Below, one piece after another: positions 5,871-11,444 of a stretch of DNA of 11,444 nucleotides. The stretch covers positions 1 to 11,444 of the forward strand of contig DACE01000043.1 in the NCBI GenBank assembly GCA_002494645.1, in the 5' to 3' direction. Made by a program: the position numbers and the translations under genes. Every line of letters begins with the position of its first letter. The first letter of the stretch is position 1. The DNA is from Euryarchaeota archaeon UBA256 (lineage in GTDB: Archaea; Thermoplasmatota; Poseidoniia; Poseidoniales; Poseidoniaceae). A model generated the notes under the pieces. That model made no database searches. It was not told where the DNA came from and worked only from the letters and a program-made list of their open reading frames with translations.

Positions 5871-7112
5871 TCACTTCGTTGGTAGGGGGATGTTCAGGTT
5901 TTGGAGAAGATGTTCAGCACTGGCAAGGGCACCTTGCACCGAGGGGTGTGCCCGGTGGTCGCCCACGACAAAAACGCCGTCTATTGTGAGGTCAGCCATT
6001 CTCCGTTGATGATGGTTCGGGTCTGTGTGTGGAAGAGCGTGCCGAACGGTGGTTGTGTAGGCGTAGGACCATCGGTTGACCTGCTCGCCAAACCACTGAC
6101 GTAATTCGTCAAGAACGTTTTCTGGGTTCGGTTGCTTCGCAGCATCGCCAACCAAGGTGGCAATAATTACCTGTTGGCCGTCACTTCGAGGGTGTAGATT
6201 GGTAGGTAAATGGACGTGGAGAACATTACGACCTTGCGAGCCCCATCCCTCATTGAGTAACAAGCGAGGTTGGCTGTAGGGTGCTTTAGGAGCAAGAAAA
6301 GCCACGGTTGAGGTGAGTCGCTCAATTGGAACATGGAGTGGTTTTGCATTGGGAAGGAGGGATGAAGTGACGTGTTGAGGTGTGGCGAGAACGACGTGGT
6401 CAAAGGCATGTGTTTGTTCTGCAGTTGTCACGGAGGTTGCTGACACGTGTGTCACCTTTGTTGAGAGGTGAATCTGGGATTGTTGTAATTGGTCGGCCAG
6501 TTGTTGTGGGACTGCGCCGATGCCGTTTTTGGGCACGACCATCGTTCCATGGGACATGGCGCCCCAGGTAAATTCGGCAAATGAAAAGCGTTCAGATAGG
6601 GTCGGGTCAAGCGTGATTCCGGCAAAGAGGGGGGCTAAAACGCGACGTGTCGAGGGGCGGAAACGGCGTTGTTTGAGTCCTATCTCCACTGTAGAGGACG
6701 GTCTGTCCAACGGACGTTCAAGATCACGAGCCGACGTGCTCAAACGCCATTTGAGAAAACGAACTCCGTCCCGTACACCGACAGCCTTGAGGGTTGGGAG
6801 AAGATATTTTGGAGCACGTAATGCATCTCCAAGAATGCGCTTACGGCCTGTACCCGGGTCAATAGAAACAGTACATGCGTCCATTGGTTTTGCTTCCAAT
6901 GCCTCGAGGTCTATCCAACGCTGAACGGTCGGATAGGCGGTGTGGAGGACATGGAATCCGAGGTCGTACTGCTGACCTTCATGCTCTACCGTTCGCATCC
7001 GACCACCGATGGCGCTTTCCGATTCAAAAATCGTGACTTGGTGGCCAGCACGTTCAAGTCCAAGGGCAACGGCAAGTCCAGCTATACCGGCACCGACTAC
7101 CCCCACATCCAT
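5871..7112 (-). CDS. FAD-dependent oxidoreductase, amine oxidase / phytoene desaturase-like
   Basis: This 413-residue flavoenzyme has a typical N-terminal dinucleotide fold: VGVVGAGIAGLAVA (G7, G9, G12), then E30 at the end of the second strand and GGRMRT at 36-41. The C-terminal FAD-binding motif is DGVFVVGDHRAHPSVQGALA from about residue 378, with D385 expected to contact the FAD ribityl or phosphate. This layout is shared by flavin amine oxidases, protoporphyrinogen oxidases and carotenoid desaturases. The length is a little short for carotenoid desaturases (about 490), and I cannot name the substrate. No signal peptide. The start is 4 nt after the SDR stop (TGAATGAATG; an alternative ATG at 7116 is out of frame). 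It is the middle gene of the SDR-FAD-Rieske operon. Confidence 0.88.
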   Translation of the reverse strand: MDVGVVGAGIAGLAVALGLERAGHQVTIFESESAIGGRMRTVEHEGQQYDLGFHVLHTAYPTVQRWIDLEALEAKPMDACTVSIDPGTGRKRILGDALRAPKYLLPTLKAVGVRDGVRFLKWRLSTSARDLERPLDRPSSTVEIGLKQRRFRPSTRRVLAPLFAGITLDPTLSERFSFAEFTWGAMSHGTMVVPKNGIGAVPQQLADQLQQSQIHLSTKVTHVSATSVTTAEQTHAFDHVVLATPQHVTSSLLPNAKPLHVPIERLTSTVAFLAPKAPYSQPRLLLNEGWGSQGRNVLHVHLPTNLHPRSDGQQVIIATLVGDAAKQPNPENVLDELRQWFGEQVNRWSYAYTTTVRHALPHTDPNHHQRRMADLTIDGVFVVGDHRAHPSVQGALASAEHLLQNLNIPLPTK

Positions 7113-7116
7113 TCAT

Positions 7117-7848
7117 TCAGCCCCGTAGTTTTGCCATTCCGCCGTCAAGGTGAATGATTTGCCCTGTCAAGTTATCAGGAGCACCGGTTAAGAGCCACGC
7201 CATACTCTTTGCTATTTCTTCCGGTTGATTGAGGCGCTGAAGAGGAATCATGGAAACGGAGGCTTCCCGTATGGCATCTGAACGAAGGACCGTTGTTGCA
7301 AGGCGTGTATCTGTCAGGCCGGGTGCGACGGCATTGACGCGAATGCCACGCTTGGCGTAGGTTGAGGCCGCTGACCGCACCATGGCTTCAAGGCCACCTT
7401 TTGCTGCAGCAATGGCTTCATGATTGGTCAATCCATAACTACCTGCAACGCTCGAAACAAAAACCATACGACCCCCTCCGGATTTGATCATCGATTTTCC
7501 TCCGGTCTTAAGGGTCAGAAATGCGGAGGTCAGGTTCGTTGCAATCACTTGTTCAAAATCTTCTAATTTTGTGGCATGAGGTGGACGTAGCGCAATTGAA
7601 CCCACCAAATGGGCGATACCTGAGATCCCGTCCGTGGCCCGCTCTGCAGCAGATGCAACGGCTTCTTGCACGGCCGCTTCGTCAAGGGCATCTCCCTGAA
7701 TCACAATCGCGCCCTTGGCTTCAAGCTCACGTGTGCGGTCAACATCACGGGCAAAGAGCGTAACATTGCAGCCCTGTTCCAAGAGGTGTTCGCCGAGGAG
7801 CAAGCCGATATCACTGCTGCCGCCAATTAAAAGAAATGATTTGCTCAT
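7117..7848 (-). CDS. Short-chain dehydrogenase/reductase (SDR) family protein lacking the usual catalytic Tyr
   Basis: Its 243 residues are the classical SDR length. The nucleotide-binding loop is GGSSDIG (9-15), with R34 after the second strand suggesting possible NADP preference. HLVGS at 80-84 takes the place of NNAG, and N105 is in the expected helix. VSS (131-133) carries the catalytic serine, and K150 lies in AAAKGG. The residue 13 after S133 and 4 before K150, normally the catalytic Tyr, is I146 (TNHEAIAAAK). PG (176-177) and the C-terminal LDGGMAK are normal for the family. The enzyme may therefore use another acid/base or bind without reducing. It leads the operon with the FAD enzyme and Rieske protein, behind a strong TATA box at leaderless distance. 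Confidence 0.9.
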   Translation of the reverse strand: MSKSFLLIGGSSDIGLLLGEHLLEQGCNVTLFARDVDRTRELEAKGAIVIQGDALDEAAVQEAVASAAERATDGISGIAHLVGSIALRPPHATKLEDFEQVIATNLTSAFLTLKTGGKSMIKSGGGRMVFVSSVAGSYGLTNHEAIAAAKGGLEAMVRSAASTYAKRGIRVNAVAPGLTDTRLATTVLRSDAIREASVSMIPLQRLNQPEEIAKSMAWLLTGAPDNLTGQIIHLDGGMAKLRG

Positions 7849-7870
7849 GCATTCTTACTCATTCTACTTG

Positions 7871-7880
7871 CTTTTATATT
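7871..7880 (-). promoter_or_regulatory. TATA box of the SDR-FAD-Rieske operon (leaderless)
   Basis: The minus strand reads AATATAAAAG, the best archaeal TATA match in the window. Its centre is about 27 bp from the ATG at 7848, so the transcript should start at or within a few bases of the start codon. Between them the plus strand has a near-direct repeat, ATTCTTACTC and ATTCTACTTG (7851-7870), a possible regulator site. Confidence 0.65.
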
Positions 7881-7938
7881 CCTGTTTCCTTGAGAGAAAA
7901 GACATTGTTTCAAAAGCAGGCCTGTTCCAGTTCCTCAT

Positions 7939-8622
7939 GTGCTTCGAGACTCGCATCCCGATATTCTGAACAGCGTCGTTCAGGCTCAAAGCATCCACAT
8001 CCTCGGTTCGAGCATGAATCCTGAACGTCCGGCCCACCAAGCCATTTACGACCTTGACAAAGCGGGTTGGCGGCTGGTGCCAGTCCACCCACGGGATGCG
8101 GGGGGAAGCATTGCTGGACGCCCCATCAGAGCATCGATTGAAGAGGGTATCGTGCCTGAAATTGTTGTCTTCTTTTTGGCTCCAGAACGAGCGAAACACG
8201 CTGTTCAAAACTTACTCTTTCGCTTTGCCCGTGAGGCAATGCCTCTTCTCTGGTTCCAACCGGGTTCGGAGCACGAAGATGTTCTTGAAATGCTCAATGA
8301 AGCAGGGTTGCCCCATATCGTAGATGACTGCATCGTTCGCTTTGTGAAGCGCCACCATCTTTCTGCTGCTGTACCAACAAAGGTAGGTTCGTGGTACAGG
8401 CAAATCGCTTCGGAAGAAGGAGATGGATGTTCGGTGTGGACCGTTCATGAACCCGATGAATCCCTTGACCCCCCGACTACGAGGCTTGAATGGTGCGGCG
8501 ATTTCGACGACCTACGAATTTCCGAGCACACCATCGCTCGCTACATTCGAAGTCTCGTTCAAACCGACGAAGGCTTGCAAGAGGCAGCAATGAGATTAAC
8601 GCAGCCTGACCCACGGGCCTGA
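7939..8622 (+). CDS. CoA_binding_2 (YccU-like) domain protein with C-terminal extension
   Basis: This protein has 227 residues. Residues 17-137 match the small CoA-binding Rossmann fold: IHILGSSMNPERPAH (first strand and loop), GWRLVPVHPRDAGGSIAGRP (second strand), VVFFLAPE, and LLWFQPGS with DDCIVRF at the end. Such domains bind CoA or nucleotides; cellular roles are poorly known. Family members are normally about 140 residues, so residues 138-227 are an added part of unknown function, rich in acidic residues and Trp. The frame begins with GTG at 7939. No SD is visible and later ATGs (8014) would remove the first strand, so I keep GTG. It is divergent from the SDR operon. The frame continues open past the TGA into the glycosyltransferase frame, but they look like separate genes. 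Confidence 0.8.
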   Translation: MLRDSHPDILNSVVQAQSIHILGSSMNPERPAHQAIYDLDKAGWRLVPVHPRDAGGSIAGRPIRASIEEGIVPEIVVFFLAPERAKHAVQNLLFRFAREAMPLLWFQPGSEHEDVLEMLNEAGLPHIVDDCIVRFVKRHHLSAAVPTKVGSWYRQIASEEGDGCSVWTVHEPDESLDPPTTRLEWCGDFDDLRISEHTIARYIRSLVQTDEGLQEAAMRLTQPDPRA

Positions 8623-8638
8623 TATTGGTCAGTTGACA

Positions 8639-8707
8639 ATGATTCGAGAAGAGGCTATGACGAGGTCCACAACGCTCAAAGGGGTTGGAGCAAAGGTCGG
8701 GGCATGA
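8639..8707 (+). CDS. Possible 22-codon leader ORF before the glycosyltransferase
   Basis: ATG 8639 opens a short frame (MIREEAMTRSTTLKGVGAKV, then GA). It ends in TGA at 8705-8707, overlapping the glycosyltransferase ATG as ATGA. A second in-frame ATG is at 8657. The glycosyltransferase has no clear SD, so re-initiation from this small ORF could supply its ribosomes. There is no protein-level evidence that it is real. Confidence 0.25.
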   Translation: MIREEAMTRSTTLKGVGAKVGA

Positions 8708-9939
8708 GCGCCCGCCGCCTTTTCGCCGCAGTGCGTGACCTTGACCCACCTGGGGGTGGCGCTGAGCGTTCGTTGGCAGCCCTGCTGAACGGTATTACGG
8801 CGTCTGGGCCAACGCTTGAAACTGCACCAGCCTTTGTTCCAATGACGCCCGCTGCAGATGCCCCAACGCACCCTCCGTGGACGGTGTCCGCATTTGCAAG
8901 CAAGGATCGAGGCGACCCGATCGGTTTGCTTGAGCCTGAAGTGGACTTCACCACCACAGATCTACCCATCGAAGGCTTTTGGTCGAAAGTGGCCTGGGGC
9001 TTGCGGGAACGAAAGGGTGGGCTGAGACGCAGAAAGTGGGCTCACGACCGGCACATCGGTCGGCGGAGCACCCAGTTCGCCGCTCGGGTGGGTTCATGGT
9101 TGGACACTCAGGAGTACGAGGGTGGCATCGGATTGACCCAATTGGAATGGGCACCGGGAGCAGCACAAGCGTTCACAGACCGTGGCATGCCTTACATCAT
9201 GTTCGTTCGGGACGACACGGTGTTCCGCCTCGAAGAACGGTTTCGACCCATGATGGAAGGTGCAGCCCTCGTGTGTGCAGCTGGAGAAGGTTTGCTCACC
9301 GACATTCGATCACGCTTTGACATTCAACAAGGCCACAGTGTGCCGCTACCAATCGATTTTGCTGGGCGCTTTGGAAGCATAGAGGACGTGAACGCCTTGC
9401 GGTCGGCCGAGCAGGCGAAGCGCCCTGATGGAGCGCCACCCACCATCGGCATCATGGTCGTCACCCCGGAGAAGGGGTTGCGGATGTATCAGCGCCTTCT
9501 GCCGAAGTTGCTTGAGCGCTGGCCGGAGGCGGAAGTCCACATTGCAGGAGGTAGTATGTACCCGCAGGAACTCGCTCATCACCCAAACGCCCGCGTGGTG
9601 GGTCACGTGGACGCTGCGACCTTCTTTGCAGGCATCGACATCCACCTCATCCTCTTTGAGACAACCGGTTCATGGGGCCGAGTCATTGGTGAAGCGGGGT
9701 TGTTTGGTGTGCCAAGCGTGACATCGGACGTGGGCTCGCAAAAGGAAGCCTTGGGCGATGGAGGCATTCTGGTGGATGACGGCCATAACGCTGATGCAGT
9801 CATCGATGCCCTGAGGGCCGTGTACGATGACCGTGAGCGCTACGGTACACTGGCCCGAAAACACACTCAAATGGTTGACCATCGACGTTCTGTGGCGGCC
9901 TTCCGCAGCGGACTTGAAAGTCTGTTTGAAGACCGGTGA
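8704..9939 (+). CDS. Glycosyltransferase, GT4-like (GT-B fold)
   Basis: The protein has 411 residues. The N-terminus (RLFAAVRDLDPPGGGAERSL, 5-24) is the usual GT4 start with the glycine-rich acceptor loop GGGAE. The C-terminal Rossmann half begins near 246 (PTIGIMVVTPEKG, with E256-K257 near the sugar-nucleotide phosphates) and continues through VHIAGG (278-283) and VVGHVD (298-303). FETTGSWGRVIGEAGLFGVPSV (318-339) corresponds to the EX7E region. The second Glu is E330, but the first position is G322, with E319 three residues earlier. It should transfer a sugar from an NDP-sugar, perhaps to a lipid or surface glycan. Residues 95-125 are basic and may touch the membrane. The start at 8704 fits the family; no clear SD is present and the ATG overlaps the stop of a small ORF (ATGA). 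Confidence 0.87.
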   Translation: MSARRLFAAVRDLDPPGGGAERSLAALLNGITASGPTLETAPAFVPMTPAADAPTHPPWTVSAFASKDRGDPIGLLEPEVDFTTTDLPIEGFWSKVAWGLRERKGGLRRRKWAHDRHIGRRSTQFAARVGSWLDTQEYEGGIGLTQLEWAPGAAQAFTDRGMPYIMFVRDDTVFRLEERFRPMMEGAALVCAAGEGLLTDIRSRFDIQQGHSVPLPIDFAGRFGSIEDVNALRSAEQAKRPDGAPPTIGIMVVTPEKGLRMYQRLLPKLLERWPEAEVHIAGGSMYPQELAHHPNARVVGHVDAATFFAGIDIHLILFETTGSWGRVIGEAGLFGVPSVTSDVGSQKEALGDGGILVDDGHNADAVIDALRAVYDDRERYGTLARKHTQMVDHRRSVAAFRSGLESLFEDR

Positions 9940-9944
9940 GTTGG

Positions 9945-9969
9945 AATCCTCAAAGGGCCCAAGAGGATT
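9945..9969 (+). terminator. Hairpin after the glycosyltransferase gene
   Basis: AATCCTC (9945-9951) pairs with GAGGATT (9963-9969) around an 11-nt loop that contains GGGCCC. It begins 6 bp after the stop codon. There is no T-run after it, so it could be an mRNA 3' end structure more than an intrinsic terminator. Confidence 0.3.
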
Positions 9970-9993
9970 GTTCAACTTCACAGAAAGGGTGTA

Positions 9994-10131
9994 TTACGAA
10001 GAGCCACCGCCTTGACCATCAATTGTTTGGAACATTGTATGTCGCTTGTCACCTTCTGCAGTAATTAATGCGATTGCTTCTTTAATGATGGGTCCAGCCT
10101 TTACACCATGACAGAAAGCCGTGAAGAGGGT
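9994..10131 (-). pseudogene. Possible remnant of a protein C-terminus
   Basis: On the minus strand a frame is open for 45 codons to TAA at 9994-9996, without a usable start upstream. It reads like protein: HGVKAGPIIKEAIALI, then TAEGDKRHTMFQTIDGQ and GGGSS. The only ATG in it leaves 13 residues. It crosses the promoter and first codons of the next plus-strand gene. It could be a leftover of a deleted gene, but a frame of this length also occurs by chance. Confidence 0.2.
10081..10087 (+). promoter_or_regulatory. Putative TATA box of the 199-aa membrane protein
   Basis: TTTAATG, preceded by CTTC, is centred about 25 bp from the ATG at 10108, giving a leaderless start. No SD is present, which fits. 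Confidence 0.5.
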
Positions 10132-10707
10132 TCATTTTTCAAAAAATGGGCCATGAGGCAGTACTGGAGGATGCAACAATCCCAAGCCGTCGTCAGCCTG
10201 TTGTTGTGGGGAACGACCATCACGCTGCTGGTTTGGCCGTTGATCGAATGGAGATTCGCCGCAGGATGCACTTCCGGGCCTTGTTTTTCCGAAGAGGTCT
10301 TTGGAATCTCAAGTACATATTTTGCACTTTCTGGCATCTTTTTCACGGTGATGTTATCCGTGCTCACGATTGGATTTCTCTACGACCGAGTGTTCTCCCT
10401 GTGGACCGAGTGGAGAAGTGTGGATATGGAGCGCAACCCCTATGTGACCTATGCCCTTGCTCCAATTTGGGTCATGAACATCGCCTTGCAGGCCGAGTTG
10501 TTGAAGCGCACATCACCTGATGATGAAGCAATGGTCGCACAAGCGGAGTGGTACCTCAAGTGGTGCGAGAGAAATACAGAAGGCGAAATGTTCGCTCGTG
10601 CTGTTCAACGCTGGGACCAAGATATGGGAGAGACTCCTACCTTTTGGTTCACCACCGATGAAGCTATGCAACGGGCTCGACAGACTTCCTTTGAAGACGA
10701 CTCCTGA
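10108..10707 (+). CDS. Two-helix membrane protein, unknown function
   Basis: The family is not recognised (199 aa). The first 24 residues are charged and basic (KKW, RQYWR) and should be cytoplasmic. Helix 1 is at about 27-47 and helix 2 at about 69-92. The loop between them is external and holds C54 and C59, which could form a disulfide. After helix 2 a basic/aromatic segment (LYDRVFSLWTEWRS, 91-104) leads into a cytoplasmic domain of about 100 residues containing RNPYVTYALAPIWVMN (109-124), possibly an amphipathic helix, and Trp-rich acidic helices. The start codon sits at leaderless distance from a TATA-like box. It is a single gene, with the glycosyltransferase upstream on the same strand and a lipoprotein gene convergent downstream. 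Confidence 0.75.
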   Translation: MTESREEGSFFKKWAMRQYWRMQQSQAVVSLLLWGTTITLLVWPLIEWRFAAGCTSGPCFSEEVFGISSTYFALSGIFFTVMLSVLTIGFLYDRVFSLWTEWRSVDMERNPYVTYALAPIWVMNIALQAELLKRTSPDDEAMVAQAEWYLKWCERNTEGEMFARAVQRWDQDMGETPTFWFTTDEAMQRARQTSFEDDS

Positions 10708-10708
10708 T

Positions 10709-10742
10709 GCCTATCCCGACTTTTCCGCCCACTGATAGGCGG
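10709..10742 (+). terminator. Alternative hairpins after the membrane-protein gene
   Basis: GCCTATC (10709-10715) can pair with GATAGGC (10734-10740), or CCGCC (10725-10729) with GGCGG (10738-10742). The two share bases, so only one can form. The element starts 2 bp after the stop codon. No T-run follows; a role at the mRNA 3' end is a guess. Confidence 0.3.
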
Positions 10743-10837
10743 GCAGAGGGTACGGTTGTACACGTATGCAAGGACAAGGGGGGCCCATGTATTTGGTAGC
10801 GACCCAATTATTGGTTCAAAATTAAGTTTGATACGGG

Positions 10838-11239
10838 CTAATATTCGGGGATTTCAGAATCCATTTCATTGAACGTGCCATCCCATACAAGATTGGTGAG
10901 GGTCTCTCCTTCTGAAACGCTAAATTTCAGCGTTAGTTCACAGACACCTTCTGGTGCACATTCATCTGGACCACTAACATCTGGAGAAGTGAATACACCA
11001 CCGTTTTCAGTTTTTGCTTCCCAGTAATAGCGCGCAGTTGAGACATCTTCGCTTCCGTCATTTGTTAGAATTACAAAAACGGCATGGCAGTCTTCACCAT
11101 CGGAATATCCACATAGCCCATCCTTGTTTGAAACTGACACGGTACTAACCGAGATTGATGCATCAAAGTTCGTTAGGCCCTCAGTGCATCCCGCAAGTAA
11201 TAGAGACGCGACTGCAATGACTAGAAAATTACGAATCAT
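10838..11239 (-). CDS. Small secreted lipoprotein
   Basis: The protein has 133 residues. The N-terminus is a lipoprotein signal: MIRN, hydrophobic residues 5-15, and lipobox LLAGC with C18 as the lipid-modified residue. The mature part is acidic and rich in Ser, Thr and Val. It has the look of a single beta-sandwich domain (AVFVILTNDGSEDVSTARYYW, then CELTLKFSVSEGETLTNLVW), like domains that mention a conserved 'neutral third-person' NDG turn in small Ig-like folds. Four cysteines (C43, C51, C94, C100) are spaced for two disulfides. It should be anchored on the outer side of the membrane. The substrate or partner is unknown. A TATA-like box lies about 60 bp before the ATG with a palindrome next to it. 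Confidence 0.82.
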   Translation of the reverse strand: MIRNFLVIAVASLLLAGCTEGLTNFDASISVSTVSVSNKDGLCGYSDGEDCHAVFVILTNDGSEDVSTARYYWEAKTENGGVFTSPDVSGPDECAPEGVCELTLKFSVSEGETLTNLVWDGTFNEMDSEIPEY

Positions 11240-11276
11240 ATACGTCCCATGATATGTTCATTGTTGAAGGTTTGGA

Positions 11277-11291
11277 CAACTCTCGAAGTTG
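11277..11291 (-). promoter_or_regulatory. Palindrome between TATA box and start site of the lipoprotein gene
   Basis: CAACT, CTCGA, AGTTG is a 5-bp inverted repeat with a 5-nt spacer. The TATA-like GAAATATATC (minus strand, 11305-11296) is just upstream and predicts initiation near 11275, so the palindrome lies in the classical repressor position. Short palindromes are common by chance. Confidence 0.3.
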
Positions 11292-11295
11292 GGAA

Positions 11296-11305
11296 GATAT
11301 ATTTC
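11296..11305 (-). promoter_or_regulatory. Putative TATA box of the lipoprotein gene
   Basis: The minus strand reads GAAATATATC, an AT-rich box about 60 bp before the ATG at 11239, leaving a leader of about 35 nt. Confidence 0.4.
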
Positions 11306-11328
11306 ATTCTAAACAAGGCGCAGGATAC

Positions 11329-11350
11329 ATTTAATCTCCGAGTAGTCGGA
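11329..11350 (+). promoter_or_regulatory. Putative TATA box plus palindrome of a divergent gene
   Basis: CATTTAAT (11329-11336) is followed directly by TCCGA, GTAG, TCGGA (11337-11350), a 5-bp inverted repeat. Initiation would fall near 11357, 16 nt before the ATG at 11373. The palindrome is again between TATA and start site. Confidence 0.3.
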
Positions 11351-11372
11351 TTTTCATGGATTCCGAGGGTTA

Positions 11373-11444
11373 ATGAGTCAACCCATGTATATGCAAGTTA
11401 TCAAACACCTGGGTTCGCAGTGGGTCCTTCACAACCGTACCCTC
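11373..11444 (+). CDS. Possible start of a plus-strand gene (runs off window)
   Basis: ATG 11373 opens a frame of 24 codons (MSQPMYMQVIKHLG, then SQWVLHNRTL) that is still open at the window edge. GAGGG lies 3 nt before it and a TATA-like box about 40 bp before it. Too little is visible to name a family. The opposite strand is also open here and ends in TAA at 11372-11370, so a minus-strand gene end is an alternative reading. Confidence 0.35.
   Translation, partial: MSQPMYMQVIKHLGSQWVLHNRTL

Noticed and set aside
7939..9939. Read-through fusion of the CoA-binding protein and the glycosyltransferase, which share a frame with one TGA between them
   Set aside because: The glycosyltransferase has a normal family N-terminus at 8704. 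A shared frame happens one time in three, and nothing suggests recoding of the TGA.
10101..10367. 88-codon minus-strand frame opposite the 199-aa membrane protein
   Set aside because: It is the shadow of the plus-strand gene, which has membrane helices, a TATA box at leaderless distance and normal composition.
10746..11444. 14-bp inverted match GAGGGTACGGTTGT at 10746-10759 and, as complement, 11431-11444, flanking the lipoprotein gene
   Set aside because: A 14-bp match somewhere in 11 kb is not rare by chance, no other mobile-element sign is present, and the second copy is cut by the window edge, so its real length is unknown.
1..11444. CRISPR arrays, insertion sequences, rRNA, integrases or attachment sites
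   Set aside because: No spaced direct repeats, transposase or recombinase motifs, or rRNA-like sequence were seen. The only DNA repeats in the left-edge gene come from the Asp-Gly protein repeats.

Overview
The window looks like chromosomal DNA of an archaeon, most likely a planktonic euryarchaeote of the Marine Group II (Poseidoniales) type. This is inferred from style, not from a marker gene. Several starts have a TATA-like box centred about 25-27 bp upstream of the ATG, which is the archaeal leaderless layout (near 3239, 7875 and 10083). Others carry purine-rich Shine-Dalgarno (SD) sites. There are also several small secreted or membrane proteins of unknown function and one tRNA-Cys. I see no mobile element, CRISPR array, rRNA or phage gene.

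Region 1 (1-1812, minus strand). At the left edge lies the N-terminal part of a secreted protein with calcium-binding thrombospondin type 3 repeats; its 3' end is off the window. Upstream, 400 bp hold two copies of a TATA box followed by a 7-bp hairpin, a small ORF of doubtful reality, and possible RNA structure. Next comes a 272-aa protein I do not recognise.

Region 2 (1813-3212, minus strand). A tyrosine-rich three-helix membrane protein is followed by a GNAT acetyltransferase. The two are coupled through a TAATG overlap.

Region 3 (3213-4650, plus strand). A tRNA-Cys(GCA) gene lies just ahead of a class I/II PLP aminotransferase. The aminotransferase leader can fold so that its strong SD is paired.

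Region 4 (4642-7848, minus strand). Three tightly packed genes (SDR oxidoreductase, FAD-dependent amine-oxidase-like enzyme, Rieske ferredoxin; 4-nt gaps) form an operon behind a clear leaderless promoter. A TauE/SafE permease follows 121 nt later and overlaps the aminotransferase stop by 9 bp, tail to tail. The trio looks like a small redox pathway with its own electron carrier. The SDR lacks the usual catalytic tyrosine.

Region 5 (7939-10707, plus strand). A CoA_binding_2 protein with an extra C-terminal domain is followed by a GT4-type glycosyltransferase, with a possible 22-codon leader ORF between them, and then a two-helix membrane protein with its own leaderless promoter.

Region 6 (10708-11444). 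A minus-strand lipoprotein gene with two likely disulfides, then a possible divergent plus-strand gene that starts at 11373 and runs off the window.

The most unusual signals are the repeated 5' hairpin leader with compensatory base changes (504-522 and 781-799), the SD-masking helix before the aminotransferase, and the SDR/FAD/Rieske operon with its Tyr-less SDR. None of these proves a new system from sequence alone.
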